This document shows positions 49,543 to 57,532 of a stretch of DNA of 64,000 nucleotides, piece after piece; positions within the stretch are counted from its first letter, which is position 1, and each line of letters starts with the position of its first letter. The notes under the pieces were generated by a model that saw only the letters and a program-made list of their open reading frames with translations, searched no databases and was not told the origin of the DNA. The DNA is from RUG100 sp963542695. GTDB taxonomy: Bacteria > Bacillota > Clostridia > Peptostreptococcales > Anaerovoracaceae. The stretch is from positions 1-64,000 of the forward strand of contig CAUTYX010000003.1 in NCBI GenBank assembly GCA_963542695.1. Direction: 5' to 3'. The position numbers and the translations under genes are program-made.

Positions 49543-51459
49543 TTGCTGGATTATGATTTAGATAAATTGCTATATACCATTAAGCCGGAGGACCACAACA
49601 AGGAAGCGCTAACCAGGATCCTGAAAGCTCACCCGGAGGTACTGTTTGTATCATTTGTAGGTATTGACATTGGCGGGAATGACACCGATGAGAAGATTCC
49701 CATTGGCGTATTCCTAGAAGACATGGATAAGATGTTGACAAAAGGTGTGCAGACAGACGGTTCTTCTGTTGTTTTGCCGCGGATTGCCAACCTGAATAAT
49801 GCCAAGGTGGATATTATCCCGGACTTGTCCGTAAACTGGTACGTGGATCACAACTTAAAGCACCCGGATTTTGTAATGGGACTGCCTATGGGGACTCTGC
49901 GAATTCCTTCTTTCCTCCTACACAACGATACTATGGAGGTAGGTTCCAGAGTAGCCTTACGAAACAGTGTCGAGGCCTTTAAGGCAGAGCTGATGAAGGA
50001 GCTGAAAGAACATCCGTATGTGTTTGATGATCTGGATGTAGACGGTGTTGATGATATTGATAAAATCGTTCTTACCAGTGCAACGGAATTGGAGTTCTGG
50101 GTAAAGACTCCCGATGACCAGTCAGAACGTGACCGTCTGACAACGGCCGAAGAGTTGAAAGAGCAATATTGGAAGAGAACCATAGGACCTGTTCGTACAG
50201 CTCTTGAAAAGACCATGATTATCCTGGATAAATATGGATTCGACATGGAAATGGGGCACAAAGAAGTCGGTGGAGTTAAGGCCAGACTAGGCAACTCCGG
50301 CCACTATGATCATATTATGGAGCAGCTGGAAATCGACTGGAAGTATTCCACGGCTATGCAAGCTGCCGACAATGAAAACCAAGTAAAATATGTTGTGCGT
50401 GACGTATTCCGTCTTTATGGTCTGGATGTTACTTTCATTGCAAAGCCTATGCCGGGGATTGCCGGAAACGGGGAACATACCCATTTGGGTGTAGCCGTAA
50501 AGACGAAATCCGGTCGTCATGTCAACCTGTTCAGTCCAAAAGATATGCGAGAAGAATACCTGTCATCGATAGGATTCGGGGCATTACTGGGTATCTTGAA
50601 ACACTACGACCTGATCAATCCTTTCGTATCGGCTACCAACGATGCCTTTGACCGGTTAAAGCCGGGGTACGAAGCGCCGGTTTGTGTCGTAACCTCACTG
50701 GGGCATAGCAGCAACGTACCATCTCGTAACAGAACGGTTTTGGTTGGTCTGGTGCGGGAAATCGACAATCCGGCCAGTACGCGCTTTGAACTGCGGTCAC
50801 CGAATCCACAGAGTAATACCTATTTGGTAATTGCCGCTTCGTATATGGCTATGCTGGATGGTATTCGTGCTGCCTGCAAAGCCGGAAAGACCAGCAGGGA
50901 ATTGGAGCAATCCATATCTAAAGAATATGGACAAGAAGACTTTTATCTGGAAACAAATCGCATTTACCGTAGTGAACGCAATGTATTTGATTCCTATACG
51001 GCGGAGGAAAGAGACAAATACTTTGGGCACGCCCCTAGGACAGTATGGGAAAACATTCGCGTCTTTGAGGAGCATCCTGAAGACCTGGAGATTTTCCAGG
51101 TGGATGGTGTCATGGAAGAGATTTCGTTGCTGTCCTATCAGGAAGCCGTTGTGGCGCAGTGGGCAACGGAGCTGAAGAATCGTATCCTTCCCAATGTACA
51201 TCAGGTTATTCGCAAAACCGTTCGTCTCCACGATGAAATGGACTGCACAGATTATGACCGGGAATACTGGGAAAAGATACAGACGTTGAGAAATGAAATG
51301 GGACGAAACACCCTTTCAAGTAGATGTCTTTTGGCTCGCATTGTAGATGCGTTGCAGGAAGAAGACTACGATACAGCCTCTGACTTGCAGGTGGAAATGG
51401 ACGAAAAAGTGGAAGAACTTCGCAGGCTGTACAAAATTTATAATACAAACCTATTCTAA
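49543..51459 (+). CDS. glnA: Glutamine synthetase, long clostridial form
   Basis: ATP-dependent glutamate-ammonia ligase of 638 aa, much longer than GS type I (about 450-470 aa). The core has the beta-Grasp region (QTDGSSVVLPRIANLNN), ATELEFWV with metal-binding Glu, GNGEHTHLGVA (in place of the usual NGSGMHxH) and the ATP/Glu-binding GLVREIDNPASTRFELRSPN. A C-terminal helical extension of about 170 residues is added. I start at the TTG with AAAGGAAG upstream; an in-frame TTG 30 bases earlier lacks a ribosome site. Similar long enzymes occur in Clostridia; subclass assignment is uncertain. Confidence 0.85.
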   Translation: MLDYDLDKLLYTIKPEDHNKEALTRILKAHPEVLFVSFVGIDIGGNDTDEKIPIGVFLEDMDKMLTKGVQTDGSSVVLPRIANLNNAKVDIIPDLSVNWYVDHNLKHPDFVMGLPMGTLRIPSFLLHNDTMEVGSRVALRNSVEAFKAELMKELKEHPYVFDDLDVDGVDDIDKIVLTSATELEFWVKTPDDQSERDRLTTAEELKEQYWKRTIGPVRTALEKTMIILDKYGFDMEMGHKEVGGVKARLGNSGHYDHIMEQLEIDWKYSTAMQAADNENQVKYVVRDVFRLYGLDVTFIAKPMPGIAGNGEHTHLGVAVKTKSGRHVNLFSPKDMREEYLSSIGFGALLGILKHYDLINPFVSATNDAFDRLKPGYEAPVCVVTSLGHSSNVPSRNRTVLVGLVREIDNPASTRFELRSPNPQSNTYLVIAASYMAMLDGIRAACKAGKTSRELEQSISKEYGQEDFYLETNRIYRSERNVFDSYTAEERDKYFGHAPRTVWENIRVFEEHPEDLEIFQVDGVMEEISLLSYQEAVVAQWATELKNRILPNVHQVIRKTVRLHDEMDCTDYDREYWEKIQTLRNEMGRNTLSSRCLLARIVDALQEEDYDTASDLQVEMDEKVEELRRLYKIYNTNLF

Positions 51460-51475
51460 TCAAGGAGTGATATAA

Positions 51476-52759
51476 GTGCTGGATATCAAACGTATCAGAG
51501 AGGATTTTGACGGTGTCAAAAAAGCCGTCGAATCCAGACAGAAAGGCGATTTTGAAATCGACCGAGTACGCCAACTGGATCAACAGAGAAGAGACCTGCT
51601 AAAGGTAGTAGAAGCAAAGAAGAACCAACAGAGAATCGCCAGCAAGGAGATTCCGCGTCTAAAGAAGGAAGGACAAGATGCCGGCCGGGTAATGGCGGAG
51701 ATGAAGGTGCTTTCTGATGAAATCAAAGCAATGGATGGCCAGGTGGCAGAAATCGAAGAACAGCTGCAGGGTGCTATTTTAAACGTGCCTAATACACCAT
51801 CACCGGATGCGCCCATTGGAAACGACGATGCGGAAAATGTAGAAGTGCGGCGTTTTAGGGAGCCTACCACCTTTGACTTTGAGGCAAAACCTCACTGGGA
51901 TGTAGGGGGAGATTTGGATATTTTAGATGTGGATCGTGCTACAAAGATTGCCGGAACCAGGTTTACAGTATACAAAGGTCTAGGTGCCAGACTGGAGAGA
52001 GCATGTATTAACTTTATGCTGGATTTGCACACCGAAGAGCAGGGATACACGGAGATTCTTCCTCCCTTTATGGTAAATCGGCAGGCTATGACAGGGACAG
52101 GCCAGCTTCCTAAATTCGAAGAGGATATGTTCCATGTACCGGCAAAGGACTTTTTCCTGATTCCCACAGCAGAAGTTCCTGTAACTAATTTACTGGATAA
52201 GGAAATTATTCCGGCAGAAGAGCTTCCTATTTATTACACAGCCTATACTCCTTGTTTTAGAAAGGAAGCCGGTAGTTCCGGAAGAGATACACGAGGTCTC
52301 ATTCGTCAGCATCAATTCCAAAAGGTCGAAATGGTCAAGTTCGTTCATCCGGAAAACTCTTATGAGGAATTGGAAAAACTCACAAAGAATGCCGAAGATG
52401 TATTGCAGCTTCTTGGGATTCCTTACCGTGTTGTTTGTCTATGTACCGGAGATCTTGGATTTTCTTCTGCAAAGACATACGATATCGAAGTCTGGATGCC
52501 CAGCTACAATAGATATGTGGAGATTTCTTCTTGCAGTAACTTTGAAGATTACCAGGCAAGACGAGCCAATATTCGTTTCCGGGAAGGAAAAGACAAGCCA
52601 CAGTTTGTCCATACACTAAATGGAAGCGGACTGGCAGTGGGAAGAACCGTAGCGGCTATTTTGGAAAACTTCCAGCAGGAAGATGGTACGGTGGTAATTC
52701 CCCCGGCGTTGCGTCCGTACATGGGAACAGACCGTATTGAAAAGCGCAGAGGGTATTAA
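51476..52759 (+). CDS. serS: Seryl-tRNA synthetase
   Basis: Class II synthetase of 427 aa. The N-terminal antiparallel coiled coil (residues about 25-110, VEAKKNQQRIASKEIPRLKK) binds the long variable arm of tRNA-Ser. Motif 2 is FRKEAGSSGRDTRGLIRQHQ and motif 3 is GSGLAVGRTVAAILEN. GTG start after AAGGAG; 16 bases after glutamine synthetase. No T-box leader is seen in front of it, so regulation by uncharged tRNA is unlikely here. Confidence 0.96.
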   Translation: MLDIKRIREDFDGVKKAVESRQKGDFEIDRVRQLDQQRRDLLKVVEAKKNQQRIASKEIPRLKKEGQDAGRVMAEMKVLSDEIKAMDGQVAEIEEQLQGAILNVPNTPSPDAPIGNDDAENVEVRRFREPTTFDFEAKPHWDVGGDLDILDVDRATKIAGTRFTVYKGLGARLERACINFMLDLHTEEQGYTEILPPFMVNRQAMTGTGQLPKFEEDMFHVPAKDFFLIPTAEVPVTNLLDKEIIPAEELPIYYTAYTPCFRKEAGSSGRDTRGLIRQHQFQKVEMVKFVHPENSYEELEKLTKNAEDVLQLLGIPYRVVCLCTGDLGFSSAKTYDIEVWMPSYNRYVEISSCSNFEDYQARRANIRFREGKDKPQFVHTLNGSGLAVGRTVAAILENFQQEDGTVVIPPALRPYMGTDRIEKRRGY

Positions 52760-52821
52760 AAAAGTATCAAAAATAGAACATACTTGTTAGCAAACAGGTA
52801 GTGTTTCTCCCGGATTTCCAG

Positions 52822-52849
52822 TTGATAATTGTCTGAATTATGTTATTAT
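52822..52849 (+). promoter_or_regulatory. Promoter of the glycine riboswitch transcript
   Basis: TTGATA, a 16-bp spacer and TATTAT (five of six bases each). A start a few bases after 52855 would place the leader exactly at the 5' end of the aptamer region. Confidence 0.65.
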
Positions 52850-52857
52850 AACGGTGA

Positions 52858-53055
52858 CAACTGAAAACCGGATGACTACAGTCCGAGACGATCTAGAGCA
52901 GCTAGGAGGCCGAAGCGGAAAGATGAAAAACACAGCTAGTTTTTTGTCGCAACTGACAGGCAAAAGGAAGACTGTACGACGGAACTCTGGAAAGACCGCC
53001 TTTTGGCGGCGCCAACGAGGCAATAACCAACAGGCAAATAGACAGAGGTGAGCAG
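52858..53055 (+). promoter_or_regulatory. Tandem glycine riboswitch
   Basis: The 376-base gap before the dehydrogenase gene holds two glycine aptamers. Aptamer 1: GAGGCCGAAGCGG (52909 region), then CAGGCAAAAGGAAGACTGTA, ACGACGGAACTCTGGAAAGA. These match the gcvT-type order 'GCCGAAGG ... CAGGCAAAAGGAC ... ACGCAACUCUGGAGAGAC'. A CCGCC-TTTT-GGCGG hairpin links to a compact aptamer 2: GCGCCAACGAGGCAATAACC, then CAGGCAAATAGACAGAGG. Its 3' strand, ACAGAGG, is also the 5' arm of a strong terminator, so glycine binding should block the terminator and turn the gene on. The assignment rests on motif order, not a covariance search. Confidence 0.85.
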
Positions 53056-53079
53056 ACAGCTGCTTACTTCTGTTTTTTT
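53042..53079 (+). terminator. Riboswitch-controlled terminator
   Basis: A 14-bp stem ACAGAGGTGAGCAG/CTGCTTACTTCTGT (two G-U pairs), 4-nt loop ACAG and seven T. The 5' arm overlaps the end of the second glycine aptamer, 57 bases before the start codon. Confidence 0.88.
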
Positions 53080-53135
53080 AAATAGTAGATAGTATATAGT
53101 TTTAAGTAGTAGTTTGTTTTTTAAGGAGGAACACT

Positions 53136-54437
53136 ATGAAAAAAGTAATGGTATGCGGTTGCGGAGCACAGGGCTCTACCATTTGCAGAAAGTTGGATCA
53201 GGAACCGAATATTGGAGAAGTTGTTTGCGCGGACTACAGCATGGATGCTGCAGAGGCTGTTTGCAAATTGATGACAAAGGGAACCCCAAAGCAGGTGGAT
53301 GCTTCTAAAGTAGAAGAAATTAAAAAGGCAGCAGAAGGCTGTGAGTTGATTGTGGGTGTAATGCCTCTTGAATTGTTGACTAATGTTTTGATTGCCGCTA
53401 AGGAAATGGGCATTTGCTACCAGGACTTGTCCGCTTGTGAAGGGCTGGTTGATGATGTAGATGAATACAACAGCTGGATTGCAGGTGTTAACTACATGTA
53501 CAAGGTAATCGGTAAAGAATTTGCTGCAAAAGACAGCACGGCATTAATTGGTACAGGTTCTGCTCCGGGGGTTATGTGCGTAATGGCTCGTCGTGCCGTA
53601 CAGGAACTGGATGAATGCGATACCATTAACATGATGGTATACGAAGGAGTAGAAGCAAAGAGATTCCTTCCTTACTGGTGGTCTCCGGATGTAGCTTTGG
53701 CTGACATGTCTGAAGATGCCTTGGCTTTTGAAGACGGAAAGCACGTTCGTACACCGGCTTTCAGCAGCCCGGTTTACAGAGCTTGGCCGGAAACAGACGG
53801 CAAACCGGTTAGAATGGTAGAACACTCCCACGATGAACCGACTTACGTTGGTTTCCACAGCGAAAAATACTTTAAGGGTGTAAAGAACGCATACTTTAAA
53901 TACGGTGGTGTAGGTATCGAGTTTGCAGAACCTCTTTCAAGAGCCGGTCTGCTTTCCTACGAAGAAGAAGAAATCAACGGTCGCAAGGTGATTCCTCACG
54001 AAGTAATTCGTGCTCACGTGCCGGCTGCACCAAAGGATCCGAAAGAAATCAAGGAAATCATCGACGAAGGTCTTGTTTCTGACGGCGGTGCTTTTGTAGT
54101 AGAAGCCTATGGTAAGAAAGATGGCAAAGACGTTATGGTGGACCTGCACGTTTCCGCACCGGGCCTGGTAGAATCCTATGAGTTGGCAAAGATGACAGGA
54201 GAAATGTACCTGACAGGACAGGGCGCCTTCTTGTTCACAAAGCTCTTTGTAAATGATATGATTACCCAGAAAGGTCTTATTTCCTCTGACGAAATGAATG
54301 ATCAGCAGGTAGAACAGTATCTGAAGTTTGCTGCCGACCTGGGTATCACTTATGATATTAACATTGTAGAAGGAAAGACATGGAATGAAAAGCTGGAAGT
54401 AATTGCCGCTGAATCTGTATTCCCTGACTACGAATAA
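53136..54437 (+). CDS. Saccharopine-dehydrogenase-family oxidoreductase
   Basis: Cytoplasmic NAD(P)-dependent enzyme of 433 aa. Residues 3-30 form a Rossmann fold start (KVMVCGCGAQGSTICRKL, a GxGxxG variant GCGAQG); central GTGSAPGVMCVMARRAV and the C-terminal domain match the saccharopine dehydrogenase/LYS9-like family. Substrate is unknown: opines, imino acids or lysine/ornithine derivatives are all handled by relatives. It is the only gene between the glycine riboswitch and a terminator, which implies a glycine-linked reaction. AAGGAGG precedes the ATG. Confidence 0.84.
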   Translation: MKKVMVCGCGAQGSTICRKLDQEPNIGEVVCADYSMDAAEAVCKLMTKGTPKQVDASKVEEIKKAAEGCELIVGVMPLELLTNVLIAAKEMGICYQDLSACEGLVDDVDEYNSWIAGVNYMYKVIGKEFAAKDSTALIGTGSAPGVMCVMARRAVQELDECDTINMMVYEGVEAKRFLPYWWSPDVALADMSEDALAFEDGKHVRTPAFSSPVYRAWPETDGKPVRMVEHSHDEPTYVGFHSEKYFKGVKNAYFKYGGVGIEFAEPLSRAGLLSYEEEEINGRKVIPHEVIRAHVPAAPKDPKEIKEIIDEGLVSDGGAFVVEAYGKKDGKDVMVDLHVSAPGLVESYELAKMTGEMYLTGQGAFLFTKLFVNDMITQKGLISSDEMNDQQVEQYLKFAADLGITYDINIVEGKTWNEKLEVIAAESVFPDYE

Positions 54438-54492
54438 TATACCGATGCTTGTAGAGCCTAAAAGGCGATATAAATAAGACATCTTGAAGAAA

Positions 54493-54527
54493 GCTGCCTC
54501 CGGAGTCTTCCGGTGGCGGTTTTTTTT
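54493..54527 (+). terminator. Terminator after the riboswitch-controlled gene
   Basis: Twelve-base arms GCTGCCTCCGGA and TCCGGTGGCGGT with one wobble, one internal mismatch and an unpaired end, a 4-nt loop, then eight T. Confidence 0.78.
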
Positions 54528-54528
54528 G

Positions 54529-54557
54529 TTGTGCAGAATTGCACACCGTGATATAAT
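54529..54557 (+). promoter_or_regulatory. Promoter for the sigma-54 activator gene
   Basis: TTGTGC, a 17-bp spacer and extended -10 TGATATAAT, 51 bases before the start codon. Confidence 0.6.
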
Positions 54558-54608
54558 TAAAAAGAATGAGAAAAAATTGCCGGAATCTTCGGAGGTAGAA
54601 AGAAACCT

Positions 54609-56339
54609 ATGAAACGTGCATTGGAAAATGATCTTAGTCTCTCTATTTCTGAAAAAAACAGAGAGCACATTCTAGCTATGTTTAATATTGCCAAGACCAT
54701 TCAGCTTCCTGTTTTGGAAAACGGGGATATTGTTGGAATCTTGGATTTATTTGACTATTTAAAAGCTCCGGAGCAACCGATTAATAAATTAATGGAAACG
54801 GATTTTGTAGTGGCCGGTCGCACTATCTCCGTGTTCAGTTTTCAGAATCAGAACCAGCTGATACTGCCTTTTGTGGACAGCAAGGGACGATATGTTGGTT
54901 TTGTTAATGCGCTGATGCAAAAGTGTTATTTGCCCAGTAACGAGTATTTGCAGGTGATTGAGGAATCTCTGGAGCACATTGCCGATAAAAAAGGTCGTGT
55001 TAACATTGAAGAAATCGGTAATCGCTTTAACTCTATTTTAGAAGCCAACTACGACGGTATCTATGTTACGGTGGGAAAAGGCACTACTTTGAGCATTAAC
55101 CAAAACAGCCACTTGGTGGAAAATATGCATGCCGGAGCTGTTGAACGAGATGAAGACATTTCTGTGAAATTGCAAGGACACATGGCAGAAAACATGGTCA
55201 ATGTGGTACAGAATGTTCAAAAACGCAGTGAAGTCAGCGTGATGAATGCGGAGAATACCAATAGCGGCATCGTCCGCATGGTCAGCAATTTAAAAGAGTT
55301 CCGCGACCTGAAAGAAGAACTGAAGGAATCTAAAGAACTCATTGATAAATACGAAGAAGAATTATCCTTTATGCGTGGCAACGAACTGCACAATGGAGAA
55401 ATTGTAGCGGTCAGTCCTGCCATGCAGGAAGTGTTGCAACTGGCATTAAAGATTGCCAGAGTAGACTCTACCGTTTTAATTCAAGGGGAATCCGGAACCG
55501 GAAAAGAAGTAATCAGCAAATTGATACAAACCCATGGTCATCGTGCCGATGCACCCTTTATTAAAATTGATTGCGGTGCAATTCCGGAAAATCTGATTGA
55601 ATCGGAATTATTCGGGTATGAATCAGGTGCCTTTACCGGAGCGGAAAAAGGCGGACGCCGTGGTTTGGTAGAGTTGGCCAATAAGGGAACCCTGTTTTTA
55701 GATGAAATCGGAGAGATGCCTCTCAGCTTGCAGGCGAAGCTTCTTCGAATGCTGCAAGAACGTGAGTTTATGCGAGTTGGAGGCAGTACCTTGATAAAAG
55801 TGGATGTTCGAATCATCGCCGCAACAAACCGAAACCTGGAAGAGATGGTCAAGGAAGGCAAGTTCCGTAAGGATTTGTACTATCGGCTCAATGTAGTACC
55901 CATTAAAATTCCGCCATTGTCACAGCGAAAGGCCGATGTAGAAGTATTGATAGAAAAGTGTATCGACCGCTTTAACAAGGCCTACCAAAGTGATGTAAAA
56001 CTGACGCCTCGTGCCCAGGAGTATTTAATGGATTACAACTGGCCGGGAAATGTCCGGGAACTGGAAAACATCATGGAATATTTGGTAGTTACCTCTCGGA
56101 GCGGATGGATTGAAGCAGACGATTTACCCAATACGGTGCTGGCCTCGCAGAACGCATCTACCGGAGCCATTAATTTGTCCACCGTTAACTCCTTAAAGGA
56201 AGCGGTGGCAACCTTAGAGGAACGGCTGTTGCGAGATGCCCGAAACAGAACCGGATCCATGGAAGAAATGGGGCGGCTACTGAAGATTGACCGAACCACC
56301 GTCATGCGAAAAATGAAGAAATATAACATAGAATACTAG
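54609..56339 (+). CDS. Sigma-54-dependent transcriptional activator
   Basis: Enhancer-binding protein of 576 aa. Residues 1-115 look like a CBS-type ligand domain (LPVLENGDIVGILDLFDYL; LPFVDSKGRYVGFVN), and about 130-240 is a PAS domain (FNSILEANYDGIYVTVGKG). A coiled coil (LKEELKESKELIDKYEEEL) leads to the AAA+ domain with Walker A GESGTGKE, the sigma-54 contact loop GAFTGAEKGG and Walker B TLFLDEIGE. The C-terminal Fis-type helix-turn-helix ends MGRLLKIDRTTVMRKMKKY. A good -24/-12 promoter lies just downstream in front of the next operon, its likely target. Confidence 0.94.
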   Translation: MKRALENDLSLSISEKNREHILAMFNIAKTIQLPVLENGDIVGILDLFDYLKAPEQPINKLMETDFVVAGRTISVFSFQNQNQLILPFVDSKGRYVGFVNALMQKCYLPSNEYLQVIEESLEHIADKKGRVNIEEIGNRFNSILEANYDGIYVTVGKGTTLSINQNSHLVENMHAGAVERDEDISVKLQGHMAENMVNVVQNVQKRSEVSVMNAENTNSGIVRMVSNLKEFRDLKEELKESKELIDKYEEELSFMRGNELHNGEIVAVSPAMQEVLQLALKIARVDSTVLIQGESGTGKEVISKLIQTHGHRADAPFIKIDCGAIPENLIESELFGYESGAFTGAEKGGRRGLVELANKGTLFLDEIGEMPLSLQAKLLRMLQEREFMRVGGSTLIKVDVRIIAATNRNLEEMVKEGKFRKDLYYRLNVVPIKIPPLSQRKADVEVLIEKCIDRFNKAYQSDVKLTPRAQEYLMDYNWPGNVRELENIMEYLVVTSRSGWIEADDLPNTVLASQNASTGAINLSTVNSLKEAVATLEERLLRDARNRTGSMEEMGRLLKIDRTTVMRKMKKYNIEY

Positions 56340-56375
56340 TTTAGGCAAATACTGGATATTGCGTAAACGCACGAG

Positions 56376-56400
56376 TCGTGCAGAAATGCACGATTTTTTT
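56376..56400 (+). terminator. Terminator after the activator gene
   Basis: Seven-base-pair stem TCGTGCA/TGCACGA with a GAAA tetraloop and seven T. Confidence 0.82.
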
Positions 56401-56541
56401 ATTGATTTGTTCACTAAGTTGCTGTAAGAAAATGGAAATCTGTAAAAGGTAAAAAGACAGCAATGTGACAAAAATATAACTATTTGTTAATCATAAGGGT
56501 AAAAAGGTTAGGCAAAACAAACAATTTCCATGCAAAGAGAG

Positions 56542-56559
56542 TTGGCACGAGGTTTGCAA
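56542..56559 (+). promoter_or_regulatory. Sigma-54 (-24/-12) promoter
   Basis: TTGGCACGAGGTTTGCAA matches the consensus TTGGCAC-N5-TTGCA with GG and GC elements correctly spaced, about 100 bases before the ferredoxin-like gene. Upstream in the same 318-base gap are a 7-bp inverted repeat TTGCTGT/ACAGCAA (56419-56463) and a direct repeat GGTAAAAAG (56448 and 56498); either might be the activator's binding site. Confidence 0.88.
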
Positions 56560-56657
56560 TTAAATAGGAACATTGAGGGAAATGATATAACCCACACTTC
56601 ACTTCAAGGTATGAGGATGACCTGAAACAATCCAAATTCAGTAAGGAGGTCCAATTA

Positions 56658-56981
56658 ATGGAGCGTAGAGTAGAAAATCACGTCATATTGGGAGAACTGC
56701 CGGAAGCAAAAACGGTTACGTTCACCTTTGATGGAGAGGAAGTTGAGGCAAGAGAAGGCGAAATGATCCTTTCAGCACTGCTGAGCCAGGGGAAAATCGT
56801 CAGCCGCTACACCACAAAACGTCATGAGCCAAGAGGATTGTTCTGCGGCATCGGACAGTGCACAGACTGTGCCATGATCGTAGACGGCAAACCAAACACA
56901 AGAACTTGTGTAACTCCTGTAAGACAGGGAATGGTAGTAGAAACTCAGGTTGGATATGAAAGCAAGGGGGCTGCAAAATGA
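56658..56981 (+). CDS. (2Fe-2S)-binding subunit, HcnA/sarcosine-oxidase type
   Basis: Small electron-transfer protein of 107 aa. It has the Fer2_4 cysteine pattern Cys63-x4-Cys68-x2-Cys71-x12-Cys84 (CGIGQCTDCAMIVDGKPN onward) after an N-terminal beta-grasp (VTFTFDGEEVEAREGEMIL). Such subunits pair with FAD amine oxidoreductases such as hydrogen cyanide synthase (glycine), opine oxidases or sarcosine oxidase-like dehydrogenases. First gene after the sigma-54 promoter, with TAAGGAGG upstream. Overlaps the next gene by four bases (ATGA). Confidence 0.88.
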   Translation: MERRVENHVILGELPEAKTVTFTFDGEEVEAREGEMILSALLSQGKIVSRYTTKRHEPRGLFCGIGQCTDCAMIVDGKPNTRTCVTPVRQGMVVETQVGYESKGAAK

Positions 56982-57412
56982 TTAAAAAGGATGTAATCGT
57001 AGTCGGCGCCGGCCCGGCCGGAATGGCAGCTTCCATTGAAGCCGCAAAGCGGGGATGTCAGGTAACCATGATTGACTCCAATCGCGTAGCCGGTGGACAG
57101 CTGTACAAACAGATTCACAAATTCTTCGGATCCAGTGCACATAAGGCAGGAACCAGAGGAATCGATATTGGAGCAGACATGGTACAGCAGGCCAAGGATC
57201 TGGGCGTAGAAGTAATTCTTAACAGTTCCGTTATCGGTTTGTTTAACTCCCTGTTCCCTGTTTTGGCAGGAACAAAACCGGAGTTGCCTACAGATGTTCC
57301 TTCCACAATGTCCGGAAGCACCATCGTTATGCTGATTATCGTAGTTGTCGGTGTATTCGGCGGAGCATTGGCTCTAATGATCAAGTCTGTAACAACAAAG
57401 CATGAAGACTAG
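56978..57412 (+). pseudogene. Chimeric ORF: FAD oxidoreductase N-terminus joined to permease C-terminus
   Basis: An open frame of 144 aa made of two unrelated parts. Residues 1 to about 88 are the FAD-binding start of an amine oxidoreductase (DVIVVGAGPAGMAASIEAAK, then SNRVAGGQLYKQIHKFFG, to VEVILNSSVIGLF), cut off where a full enzyme would continue for over 300 residues. From about residue 89 (NSLFPVLAGTKPELPTDVPS) the sequence is that of the last part of a membrane permease, with one TM helix (TIVMLIIVVVGVFGGALALM) and a charged tail. The simplest reading is an in-frame deletion that removed the rest of the oxidoreductase, any genes between, and most of a transporter. Neither half can work alone. 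Confidence 0.78.
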
Positions 57413-57463
57413 GCAACAACAATAGAAAAAACTCACTATTGTACAGTAAAAGTATAAGAAATT

Positions 57464-57498
57464 ATCTGCACAGTATCGGCAACCGGTACTGTGCAGAT
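57464..57498 (+). other. Long intercistronic hairpin before the racemase-like gene
   Basis: A 12-bp perfect stem ATCTGCACAGTA/TACTGTGCAGAT is extended inward by T-G and CGG/CCG pairs to a CAA loop, 16 pairs in all. No U-tract follows. It ends 34 bases before the next start codon, so it may protect or separate the downstream message. Confidence 0.75.
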
Positions 57499-57532
57499 GT
57501 ATAACCACGAAGTAAAAGGGAAAGGAGTTTTC

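Noticed and set aside
52858..53055. Lysine riboswitch before the saccharopine-dehydrogenase-like gene
   Set aside because: Considered because of the gene family, but the motif order CCGAAG, CAGGCAAAAGGA, ACTCTGGA matches glycine aptamers and lacks lysine-box signatures.
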